DNA from: Planctomycetota bacterium
GTDB lineage: Bacteria; Planctomycetota; Planctomycetia; Pirellulales; Pirellulaceae
Assembly: GCA_014381825.1 (NCBI GenBank)
Contig: JACNKX010000144.1
Span: 1 to 58,645 of the forward strand
Length of the DNA stretch: 58,645 nt
Direction: 5' to 3'
The position numbers were made by a program, and so were the translations under genes. Below are positions 46,921 to 54,564 of this stretch, piece by piece; the first letter of the stretch is position 1; every line of letters starts with the position of its first letter. The notes under the pieces were generated by a model. The model saw only the letters and a list, made by a program, of their open reading frames with translations, did no database searches and was not told the origin of the DNA.

Positions 46921-47090
46921 AATAGCTAGATGAATAACGCGGGGGGCGGTGCCCGAATGGAACGACAGCCGGCGGCCTTGGCCGTGGTTTGGAAGTCCTC
47001 CCCGAGTTTCTTCGAGTCGACTACGCACGGAGCGCGTTAGGCTCACAATAGCGGCGACGTGGAAATCGGAATTCCTCGTCGCCGCTTTTT
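46921..47090 (+). ncRNA. Candidate structured RNA upstream of folK (not assigned to a known class)
   Basis: The GC-rich region before folK folds on the plus strand. TAACGCG and CGCGTTA close an outer stem (about 46935 to 47039). A second stem pairs CGGGGGG with the CCTCCCCG stretch (about 46931-47003). Inside is a stable hairpin with a CUUG tetraloop, AGCCGGCGGC-CTTG-GCCGTGGTTT (about 46967-46991). The RNA ends in a strong terminator (47051-47090). I compared it by eye with tRNA, SRP, RNase P, tmRNA, 6S and THF-riboswitch motifs and found no match. It may be a small RNA or a leader that controls folK-panC-lgt. The 5' end is unknown. Confidence 0.4.
47051..47090 (+). terminator. Strong intrinsic terminator just upstream of folK
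   Basis: GCGGCGACG (47051-47059) pairs with CGTCGCCGC (47077-47085). The stem goes on with GGAA/TTCC around a 7-base loop after a T-T mismatch, and five T follow (47086-47090). It ends only about 32 bases before the folK start, and no plus-strand gene precedes it. So it either ends the candidate RNA or acts as an attenuator. Confidence 0.8.
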
Positions 47091-47122
47091 CGTAATGAAT
47101 TCCTGATTTTTTGAGTACGAAC

Positions 47123-48112
47123 GTGGCAGAGTGCTTGATCAGCATCGGCTCGAATATCGGTGACCGTTCGTATGTCATCGAGTCGGCGCTTGCAGAACTT
47201 CGCGAACACCCGGCGCTCCAGCTCCACTCGACCAGCAATTATCACATCACTCAACCGGTTGGGGGGCCTCCAGGGCAAAGTGAATTTGTCAATGCAGCAG
47301 CCCTTGTGGAAACTTCGCTTCCGCCGACGGAAGTTTTGAGTTTGTTGCACGCAGTGGAATTGCGCGCGGGGCGGAAGAGAGGTGTCCGATGGGGGGCACG
47401 CTCGTTGGATCTCGACTTGCTTTTGTATGGCGACGTTGTGATCGACGATGAGCAGATTATTTTGCCACATCCACGCCTTGCGTTCCGGCGGTTTGTGCTC
47501 GCCCCGGCTGCAGAGGTCGCGCCAAAAATGTTGCACCCCGTGTTAGGTCGGAGCATCGAACAGTTGCTACAGCACCTTGAGCGAGCACCGAATTATGTCG
47601 CCATTACCGGATTGCCGGGAGTCGGGAAGGCCGATCTCGTGAGCGCCTTGTCGAAGCGAGTCAGTGCAAAGCCAATTCTCGGCGAGCAAGGAGGTGACTC
47701 GTGTAGTCCCGATGACGCTAGTCCATCTCAAGCGCTAGAGCTAGAATTACTAAACGCTCGATGCGCTCTGCTTCGGAATATATCGTTCAGTTCAGCGTCC
47801 TATTCAATAAGTGACTTCTGGTTAGGTCAATCTCTGGCGTACGCGAAAGAGTTGCTGCCAATTGGTTACCGCCAATTCGAGGAAGCCTGGGCGGCATGCC
47901 ATTCGCAAGTTATATCACCGAAGTTGGTCGTCCTGATCGAAACGTCCATAAGTGAAGAAACTCGCGGCGAACGGGCGGGTAGATTACTCGCCGTTCAACA
48001 TAACCTCCAGCAGCAGCTCGTTGAAACCGACGGAACGCCCACACTGCGATTGAACGCGACAGCCCCCTCCTGGAACGAAGAAGAAGTTGCGGCAGCGATC
48101 CTCGCAATGTAG
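47123..48112 (+). CDS. folK: FolK (HPPK) fused to a P-loop kinase-like domain
   Basis: Residues about 1-155 are HPPK, which transfers pyrophosphate from ATP to 6-hydroxymethyl-dihydropterin in folate synthesis. Motifs: LISIGSNIGDR, NYHITQPVGGPPGQSEFVNAA, RWGARSLDLDLLLYGD and LPHPRLAFRRFVLAP. A second domain of about 170 residues begins at the Walker A-like GLPGVGKAD (about 163) and has DFWLGQSLAYAK, LVVLIETS and ERAGRLLAV, like a degenerate deoxynucleoside-kinase-type NTPase. Typical HPPK has only about 160 residues. GTG 47123 is chosen; a TTG at 47111 lies in the same frame. No ATG fits. It is followed by panC after 14 bases. Confidence 0.88.
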   Translation: MAECLISIGSNIGDRSYVIESALAELREHPALQLHSTSNYHITQPVGGPPGQSEFVNAAALVETSLPPTEVLSLLHAVELRAGRKRGVRWGARSLDLDLLLYGDVVIDDEQIILPHPRLAFRRFVLAPAAEVAPKMLHPVLGRSIEQLLQHLERAPNYVAITGLPGVGKADLVSALSKRVSAKPILGEQGGDSCSPDDASPSQALELELLNARCALLRNISFSSASYSISDFWLGQSLAYAKELLPIGYRQFEEAWAACHSQVISPKLVVLIETSISEETRGERAGRLLAVQHNLQQQLVETDGTPTLRLNATAPSWNEEEVAAAILAM

Positions 48113-48126
48113 CAACGATTTACAAT

Positions 48127-48990
48127 ATGCCTGAAGAAATAACTAAGATTGCGAGTACAGAACGTGAGGCTCGAAGCTTTATTCGAGCAGCGAGAGAGGG
48201 CCGTAAACGCATTGGCCTTGTCCCGACAATGGGGGCACTGCACGAAGGGCATTTAAGTTTGGTACGAGCCGCTCGGCGAACTTGCGAATCGGTTGCAGTG
48301 ACGATTTTTGTGAATCCAGCACAGTTCGGCCAGACCGAGGACCTTAGCAAGTACCCGCGCACGATCGACGAAGATTTGGAAGCACTGCGGGATCTTGGTG
48401 TCGACTTGATATTCCTGCCGAGTCAGGACGAGCTTTATCCCAATGGTTTCTCGACTTACGTGCTGCCACCAGCGGTTGCCGATCCGTTCGAGGGACAGTT
48501 TCGCCCCGAACACTTTCGTGGCGTGGCGACGATCGTGTTGAAGTTGCTCAACTTGCTACCGGCGGACGTCGCCTTTTTTGGGCAAAAAGATTTCCAACAG
48601 TTCCAAGTCATTCGCCAAATGGTGAAAGACTTGAACGTACCGGTCGAAATTCAAGCGTGCCCGATCGTCCGTGAGCCGGATGGGCTTGCCATGAGTTCCA
48701 GAAATCGATACCTAACTCCTGACGAGCGCGAGCGAGCGGTTGCATTATCCGATGCGTTAGCTGAGGCAAAGCGATGCTTTGACGATGGGGCGACGTCCAG
48801 CTCGACTCTCGCTGAATATATGAGCGAAATTCTTCGCAAAGCAAAGATCACGAAGATTGATTATGCCGAAGTTGCCGATGCGAATACGCTCCAACGAATT
48901 GACCAGATCGATCGGCCCGCGGTTGCCTTAATCGCGGCGTACGTTGGACGGACACGGTTGATCGACAACACTTTACTTGCTGCCGAATAA
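48127..48990 (+). CDS. panC: Pantothenate synthetase
   Basis: The 287-residue protein is PanC, which joins pantoate and beta-alanine using ATP to make pantothenate for coenzyme A. It shows the HIGH-like motif PTMGALHEGHLSLVRAAR, SVAVTIFVNPAQFG, DFQQFQVIRQMVKDLN and the KMSKS-like MSSRNRYL. Length and order are normal. It follows folK by 14 bases and precedes lgt by 16, so the three genes look like one operon. No clear ribosome binding site is seen before its ATG. Confidence 0.96.
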   Translation: MPEEITKIASTEREARSFIRAAREGRKRIGLVPTMGALHEGHLSLVRAARRTCESVAVTIFVNPAQFGQTEDLSKYPRTIDEDLEALRDLGVDLIFLPSQDELYPNGFSTYVLPPAVADPFEGQFRPEHFRGVATIVLKLLNLLPADVAFFGQKDFQQFQVIRQMVKDLNVPVEIQACPIVREPDGLAMSSRNRYLTPDERERAVALSDALAEAKRCFDDGATSSSTLAEYMSEILRKAKITKIDYAEVADANTLQRIDQIDRPAVALIAAYVGRTRLIDNTLLAAE

Positions 48991-49006
48991 GGCCGAGATC
49001 TTTCGG

Positions 49007-50305
49007 ATGCGCCAGACTCTCTTATACATTCCGCACGAGATGTTCGGCGTTCCTGTTTTCGGGATGGGATGGGCTCTTGGGATTTGGCTGGCAATTAGCG
49101 TCGTTTTTCTATTCGTCTTGACCCGACGCCACGGATGGACATCGGAAGTCGCGGGCTACCTGCCGCTGATGGCGGTCTTCTCGATCGCTTTATACGCATT
49201 GCTCCCAATGCTTGAAGTTCGCCCGCCGGGGTTGGAGCCGCTGGGTGTGCCAATTCGGGGCTACGGGATGTTCGTCGTAGCCGGGATCATGGCTGGGATG
49301 TCGCTCAGCATTCACCGAGCGAAACAGATTCGGCTGGAGCCCGAGTTGATTTATTCGCTTGCGTTTTGGATGTTTGTCATCGCTATCGCCGGGGCGCGGT
49401 TGTTCTACGTGATTCAAAAGTGGGACGAGTTTGAGCGGGAAACGCTGATTGCAACCGCGGGAGCGATTTTGAAGTTTACCGAAGGCGGACTCGTCGTCTA
49501 CGGCTCCATCATCGGAGGCGTTATCGGACTTTATTTTTTCTCGCGCCGGCATCAGATCCGAATGCTGGAGCTTGGCGACGTGATCGCCCCCGGTATGATA
49601 ATTGGTTCCGCATTGGGTCGCATCGGCTGTTTAATGAACGGATGCTGTTACGGCGGAGTATGCGAGAGCGGGCCACTCGCGATAACCTTTCCGAAGTACG
49701 CAGCCGTCGAGTTGCGTCAATACAGTTCGCCCTACGCACACCAGCTGGCGATCGGAGAGCTACATGGATTTCGCGTTGCGGAAGACGAGAGGCAGAAGGT
49801 CGTTGTCGTTGACGTCGAGTCGGGCACTGCTGCCGAAGCGGCGGGGTTGCGTGCGGGAACTAAGATCCATCGTTTGAACGGTGTCGAAGTAAAGAGTCTC
49901 ACGTCCGTGCAGAAGATTCTCCTCGCGGGTCCGCCAAGAATTACCATCAACGAAGACAATGTTGCATGGACAATTGATGCGCTGCCACCAAGAAGCCTTC
50001 CCGTTCATCCAACTCAGATATACAGCTCGATTAATGCCGCTCTCATTTGCCTTGTTCTCTGGTTTGCTTATCCATTTCGGCGTCGGCACGGCGATATACT
50101 GCTGTTACTTTTCGGCCTCTATTCCGTGACTCGTTTCTTGCTCGAAGCGATTCGGACCGACGAAGCAGGTCAGTTGGGGACAGCCTTCACGATTTCGCAA
50201 ATCGTAAGTCTATGCGTATTTACGCTGTGCGTCGTCTGTTGGCTGTCTCTGTTACGGCAACCAAGGATCGGTGGAGAGTCAATGCCTGCGGGCGAGTCCG
50301 TATAG
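49007..50305 (+). CDS. lgt: Prolipoprotein diacylglyceryl transferase with PDZ-like insertion
   Basis: Lgt moves diacylglycerol from phosphatidylglycerol to the lipobox cysteine of exported lipoproteins in the inner membrane. The 432-residue protein has seven or so membrane helices, RGYGMFVVAGIMAG, the signature GRIGCLMNGCCYGG (about residue 204) and the end motif HPTQIYSSINA (about 334). Between them, about residues 250-325, is a PDZ-like insertion (VVVVDVESGTAAEAAGLRAGTKIHRLNGVEVKS). Typical Lgt is 260-300 residues and lacks it. ATG 49007 is chosen; the TTG at 48977 would overlap panC. Confidence 0.92.
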   Translation: MRQTLLYIPHEMFGVPVFGMGWALGIWLAISVVFLFVLTRRHGWTSEVAGYLPLMAVFSIALYALLPMLEVRPPGLEPLGVPIRGYGMFVVAGIMAGMSLSIHRAKQIRLEPELIYSLAFWMFVIAIAGARLFYVIQKWDEFERETLIATAGAILKFTEGGLVVYGSIIGGVIGLYFFSRRHQIRMLELGDVIAPGMIIGSALGRIGCLMNGCCYGGVCESGPLAITFPKYAAVELRQYSSPYAHQLAIGELHGFRVAEDERQKVVVVDVESGTAAEAAGLRAGTKIHRLNGVEVKSLTSVQKILLAGPPRITINEDNVAWTIDALPPRSLPVHPTQIYSSINAALICLVLWFAYPFRRRHGDILLLLFGLYSVTRFLLEAIRTDEAGQLGTAFTISQIVSLCVFTLCVVCWLSLLRQPRIGGESMPAGESV

Positions 50306-50345
50306 GTCAAGTGCGGTCGCTGGGACGCCACGCAGCGAATACGGC

Positions 50346-50753
50346 TCATTTGCCGCGCAAATAGCCGGCACTGGACTGGAAGTATTTCGTCCTTCGTGAT
50401 GCAGCAACATCGTCGGCCTCTTCTTGCTGCATGCGAAGGTCGTGGAGATTCGCATTGCAGAATCGGCAGCCCACTTCTTCGATATGGAAACGGCAGTAAG
50501 CCGACTGCTCTTGATCAAGTGCTTCGAGCAGATAACTCCCGAGTTGTTCGCGATTTGGGCAACTGAGCCGATGCCGACGCCAGATTTCTCCGATCGTATG
50601 AATGCCCGCATCCCGGCGGCCGTTGATCACCGCGAGCCGTTCGCCCAATTCGGGATCGGCTCTCAACTCCGACTCGATGGTCGCCATCTCGTCAGGCGAG
50701 AGGGCTTCGTCGAGGTACGCTTCTAATTCTGACTCGGTGAATTCTTGCGACAT
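50346..50753 (-). CDS. Zinc-finger-like anti-sigma candidate
   Basis: The 135-residue protein follows an ECF sigma gene by 20 bases, the usual place for an anti-sigma factor. Its first half is an acidic helical segment (LEAYLDEALSPDEMATIESELRADP). The second half contains HIEEVGCRFCNANLHDL, a possible His-x5-Cys-x2-Cys metal site, and CPNREQLGSYLLEALDQEQ. Unlike many anti-sigma factors it has no membrane helix, so it would be cytosolic. The role is inferred from position and motif. Confidence 0.6.
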   Translation of the reverse strand: MSQEFTESELEAYLDEALSPDEMATIESELRADPELGERLAVINGRRDAGIHTIGEIWRRHRLSCPNREQLGSYLLEALDQEQSAYCRFHIEEVGCRFCNANLHDLRMQQEEADDVAASRRTKYFQSSAGYLRGK

Positions 50754-50773
50754 ACGCGTATGCGGCTCACAGT

Positions 50774-51412
50774 TTAATCGTCGTAGAGTTCTGGGAATAT
50801 GTCTTCAGACAGCCCTTGCCGCCCCACCAACGTTCGAGTTCTGGTGAGGAAATCAAACTTGAAGTTTGCGACTTGCTGCTCAGAAATGCCAAGGTGCTCG
50901 GCAACCTTTTTGTTTGCCCAACCACGGACAAATAACAATTCGTTGCAGCGTAATTTCGTCCAATCGCCGCGGTCTTTCCAGCGGTCAAGTTGTTCACGAA
51001 GTGCCTCGACGAGCGCCTTTTCTTCCAAGTCCTTTTGTTCGCCACTTCTAACAATGCTGCTTGCCGCGCGAGCGGGCGACGCGAGCTGCCACTCGCCACC
51101 TGAATCGCCGCCTGCCGACAGCGGTAAGGCTGGACGTCGCCCCTCGCGTCGCATGTGATCTGTCAACTTGTAGGCGCAGATCGAGAACAGATAGCTTTCC
51201 AGGGGGCGCCGACCGTCGAAGTTCGGTAAGCTGCGGAGGAATCCGATGAAGGCTTCTTGCACAATGTCTTCGCTGGCCGCGCGGCGCCCAATACGACTTT
51301 CGACAAATGCTAACAAACGCCCCTCGTAACGTGAAATTAAATCACCCCACGCGTCGTCATCCTTGTTGCGGATTCGCTCGACAAGTATTTGATCCGTTTC
51401 CGAAGAAGCCAT
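50774..51412 (-). CDS. ECF RNA polymerase sigma factor linked to the kinase cluster
   Basis: The 212-residue protein has a clear sigma region 2 (RYEGRLLAFVESRIGRRAASEDIVQEAFIGFLRSLPNFDGRRPLESYLFSICAYKLTDHMRR) and a region 4 (LLFVRGWANKKVAEHLGISEQQVANFKFDFLTR). An insert of Ala/Gly/Ser lies between them (about 95-125). Sigma factors of this kind beside Ser/Thr kinases are known in planctomycetes; the kinase may phosphorylate or otherwise control them. It lies 95 bases after the membrane protein gene and 20 bases before the anti-sigma-like gene. Confidence 0.9.
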   Translation of the reverse strand: MASSETDQILVERIRNKDDDAWGDLISRYEGRLLAFVESRIGRRAASEDIVQEAFIGFLRSLPNFDGRRPLESYLFSICAYKLTDHMRREGRRPALPLSAGGDSGGEWQLASPARAASSIVRSGEQKDLEEKALVEALREQLDRWKDRGDWTKLRCNELLFVRGWANKKVAEHLGISEQQVANFKFDFLTRTRTLVGRQGLSEDIFPELYDD

Positions 51413-51469
51413 ACGCTAAAACGCCGGAGGGTTGCGGTAGCTTGGGTGCAGCAGGATTCACGGTTTAAG

Positions 51470-51492
51470 GAATTCTTGCGAATCCCGCTACG
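51470..51492 (+). repeat. Short dispersed repeat, copy 2
   Basis: GAATTCTTGCGAATCC-C-GCTACG. It differs at one base from the copy at 25955-25977. It lies between the membrane protein gene and the ECF sigma gene, outside coding sequence. Confidence 0.55.
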
Positions 51493-51507
51493 TCCGTGAT
51501 GCACTGC

Positions 51508-52449
51508 CTACATCCACGGAATCCAATTCGCGCAGACCACACCGGCAGCGATAACAGCCAGTATCGCCGCAGCCGCTCCGAACTGCAAGCGCCCCGTGTA
51601 ATACCCACGCGTCGCGGTGTCGAGCTTCAGGTAACTGAACATCGTCCCCAGCAGGAGTAAGACGGCTCCCGCACCAAGCCCCGTCTGGAACAATCGCGAC
51701 GTCGCACGAACTTTGCTCCATCGTTCGTCGAGTGCATTCTGGAGGTTCTTATCGATCTTCACCAACGCGTGTGACTGATTCATAACACCGTAATCAAACT
51801 CGACCTGTTCATCGAATCGCTGGTTGGCGATTTCAAATTGTTTGTTGTCCAACCGTAAAGTGAACGTTCGCGTATCACCGCGTTGGCTCTCATCGATCGA
51901 ATAGCCCGACAGAGTTGCAGCCAGTTCCGATCCGAGATAATCCTTTACGAAGCCATCGACGTTGGCTTTTACTTCGTCGCGCAGAGACTGTTGTGCAGTC
52001 CGTTTGCGGACTTGTAAACCGGAGTCTACCGAGATCTGGTAGCAATCTTCAGTGGTTAAGGCTTCGGTCTCGACCCAATCGGGGCGCGGGAGGGTAAGGT
52101 AGCGAAAGCTCGGTGTCGGCTCTATGGTTAGCTCACGTACCTCGGCTGTGGCCTCGACCGAAGGGGTCTCGTCGTTCGCAACGGATGTTTTTGGGATGAG
52201 TTCGTTGTTGGGAACATCTGTTACTTCGATTTCTGTAACCGCTTGTTCGTTCGCCGGTTGCTCTTCGTCGGCATAGGTCACACTGAGGTACGCATCGGAG
52301 TAGGAATCGCTTACTAGTGCAACTGCACGTCCTCCAAGGATGACGCTAAGCACGCCCATAGCGACGAGTATCGCAGGTGGCTTCCGTTCCATATTGGAGG
52401 CCCAAAGCGCGAGAACAGCAAGAATGACGATCACCAATAGCACGAGCAT
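51508..52449 (-). CDS. Membrane protein with large extracytoplasmic domain, signalling cluster
   Basis: The 313-residue protein starts at ATG 52449 with AGGAG 6 bases upstream, 9 bases after the kinase stop. It has two N-terminal helices (VLLVIVILAVLALWA; PAILVAMGVLSVILGG), a hydrophilic domain of about 190 residues (residues 55-245) and two C-terminal helices (LGAGAVLLLLGTMFSYL; AAAAILAVIAAGVVCAN). The domain has no recognised family. It may sense or anchor for the kinase, but this is inference from the operon. Confidence 0.72.
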   Translation of the reverse strand: MLVLLVIVILAVLALWASNMERKPPAILVAMGVLSVILGGRAVALVSDSYSDAYLSVTYADEEQPANEQAVTEIEVTDVPNNELIPKTSVANDETPSVEATAEVRELTIEPTPSFRYLTLPRPDWVETEALTTEDCYQISVDSGLQVRKRTAQQSLRDEVKANVDGFVKDYLGSELAATLSGYSIDESQRGDTRTFTLRLDNKQFEIANQRFDEQVEFDYGVMNQSHALVKIDKNLQNALDERWSKVRATSRLFQTGLGAGAVLLLLGTMFSYLKLDTATRGYYTGRLQFGAAAAILAVIAAGVVCANWIPWM

Positions 52450-52458
52450 AGCGTTCTC

Positions 52459-54564
52459 CTACGCGACCTCAGCAACTTGTTCCCGGATTTCCGCTCGCTC
52501 CGAGGGACGAACCCATGGCGCGGCGAGTTGAACGGCGATTGATGTGGATGCGGCGAACATAAAGCCCCACGGCTGTGGAAAGGCCCAAAACACGTGAATC
52601 AGCCACGCCCAGAAGATACAGCCTGCGGTTGCCCACAGGCTGACACGGCTCGTACGTAACGGGTCGGTTTGCAGCCACCACTTTGCGATTCCGAAGATCC
52701 CGCCGAAGTAAATCAGGAACGCGGGCAGCGTCAACGAACCATCCGAGGAGCTCCAATTCGCAGGTAGCGTGACTGCGGGCAGGGTTTGGACTACAAGTTC
52801 GTCAGTTACTTGCACGCCAAGAAACTGGCTGGTACCGAACGCGACAATGCCAGTGACAAGCCCGGCCATCAGCAACGCGAACCGCCGCCGAAGCGGTTCG
52901 CCTTCGTCCGATTCCCAGAACTTCGACATCGCTAACATCACCCACGCACCAACGATGCTCGTCAGCGAGAACCAGGCGTATAGCGTCCACGTAAAGACGT
53001 CAGCTAGCGCGTCACCTCGCATCAGAAGTGTCATCACAAAGCAAAGAATTAGGCTTGCCAGCGCGGAGGTTATTAGCGATCCGAACAATTCCGTCGCGCG
53101 TTCACCGTTATGTTTGCGCGCGATACGATCCCTAGCTTCACGCTTCCAGTGCTTTCGACGATAGCTCCGGCGATTCTTGGCCGTCGAGGTCGTAGACTGA
53201 TAGCTGGAAGCAGATGCTTCGGATTTCACGTGCGACGGCGTCTTTGGTTTGTCTAGAGCCAACACGATCGATCGTAGCCCGAAATAGACCAAGTACATCG
53301 CTCCGAGCAAAATCCCGGTCGGCACCAACCATTGGCCATTGAGAACTAAGAGACAGATTCCCCCAATCAGTAGCAGCACTTTTGCCGATGAATTCAGATG
53401 CGAGTGCTGCCACCAACGCGTCGTGTAGTGCCAGCCGTTACGCACGGCGCGCGCGATCGGTTCGGATTGTGGCTGAGCATTCGATGGCGCGAGGAAGGGC
53501 GACTCACTAACAACCTCTGCCGGAACTGTTTCCTGGAGTGGTCCAAGATAAATCCCGTCGCTTTCAAACTCATCACCTATGTACATGGCCGATCCGACGC
53601 GAGCGATTGATTCGGAATTGGCTGTTGCGATCACCGGTGGCTTGGGACTTGCGTCGGCGGCTTGCGGTTTGCCAAGCCCAAGAGCGATTTCGATTTCTGC
53701 AAGCATTTCCTCAACGGAGGAGGTACGCTGGGCGGGATCTTTTAGTAGCGCGCGATTTATGACGGAGCGGAAAGCCTCTGGAGCCGGCGAAAGATCAGGA
53801 TCCGCCGTCAGATGTTTCATGATGATTTCTTGACTGCTCTCGCCTTCAAAAGGCACCCGCCCCGTAAGCAACTCGAAGAGGATGATTCCGAGGGCATAGA
53901 CATCGATCTCTTTGCCATAGACGCCTTTGCCGATCTCCGGAGCCATGTAATGGAATGTTCCAACGCTTTCCGTTTGCCCGCTGCGACGGCTGCACGAGAT
54001 GTATTTTGATAAACCGTAATCACCGATCTTGACGATGTCGCCATCGATGAAAATGTTGCCAGGCTTGAGATCCCGATGGACGATGCCTTGGTCATGAAGG
54101 TATGCAACGCCACCAGCGATCCCTCGAAACCAATCGTAGACTTCCGATATCGGCATCCCGTTTGGATTGCGGTCGAGCGCGTCTTTTAGGCTGTCGCCCG
54201 CTACGTACTCCATCACCACCCAAGCTTGGCCTTCGTCGTCGTACTTGATATCGAACAGCGATACCAAGTTCGAATGCTTTAGGTTGATGCATTGCGTCAC
54301 GCCACGGACTTCGACGTCCATGTTTCGCTGGATGCGTTTGACGGCAACCTCTTTGCCCGCATCGCTGAGCGCGAAGTAGACCTCACCAAATCCGCCGACG
54401 CCGATACCTCGCTTGATGGTGTACCCATCAAGAGGTCGCGCTCCCGTCGCATAGGCGAACTTCATACTTCCGCCTTCCGGCTTTATAAGTTCTTTAGGCA
54501 TTGCGGCGTGCCGTTGTTCGAGTTGAGGGCCGCAGTCTTCTAAAGTAGCGGCTGAGTTGTGCAT
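52459..54564 (-). CDS. Membrane Ser/Thr protein kinase (Hanks type)
   Basis: The 701-residue protein has a cytosolic kinase domain (about residues 45-295) and then six or so hydrophobic segments from about 395 to 680. Motifs: glycine loop GIGVGGFGEV (53-62), ATP lysine K76 (EVAVKRIQRN), catalytic HRDLKPGN (H163, R164, D165), DYG in place of DFG (182-184), and GTFHYMAPEI. The start at 54564 has GGAGGA 8 bases upstream and overlaps the FHA gene by 25 bases. Such kinases phosphorylate Ser/Thr; the FHA protein and sigma factor in this cluster are likely partners. Confidence 0.92.
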   Translation of the reverse strand: MHNSAATLEDCGPQLEQRHAAMPKELIKPEGGSMKFAYATGARPLDGYTIKRGIGVGGFGEVYFALSDAGKEVAVKRIQRNMDVEVRGVTQCINLKHSNLVSLFDIKYDDEGQAWVVMEYVAGDSLKDALDRNPNGMPISEVYDWFRGIAGGVAYLHDQGIVHRDLKPGNIFIDGDIVKIGDYGLSKYISCSRRSGQTESVGTFHYMAPEIGKGVYGKEIDVYALGIILFELLTGRVPFEGESSQEIIMKHLTADPDLSPAPEAFRSVINRALLKDPAQRTSSVEEMLAEIEIALGLGKPQAADASPKPPVIATANSESIARVGSAMYIGDEFESDGIYLGPLQETVPAEVVSESPFLAPSNAQPQSEPIARAVRNGWHYTTRWWQHSHLNSSAKVLLLIGGICLLVLNGQWLVPTGILLGAMYLVYFGLRSIVLALDKPKTPSHVKSEASASSYQSTTSTAKNRRSYRRKHWKREARDRIARKHNGERATELFGSLITSALASLILCFVMTLLMRGDALADVFTWTLYAWFSLTSIVGAWVMLAMSKFWESDEGEPLRRRFALLMAGLVTGIVAFGTSQFLGVQVTDELVVQTLPAVTLPANWSSSDGSLTLPAFLIYFGGIFGIAKWWLQTDPLRTSRVSLWATAGCIFWAWLIHVFWAFPQPWGFMFAASTSIAVQLAAPWVRPSERAEIREQVAEVA

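Noticed and set aside
46930-47040. A tRNA-like look (TGCCCGAATGG, TTCGAGTC) in the candidate RNA
   Set aside because: No D-arm or T-arm pairs in the right places, and the anticodon loop would lack U33. It is not a tRNA.
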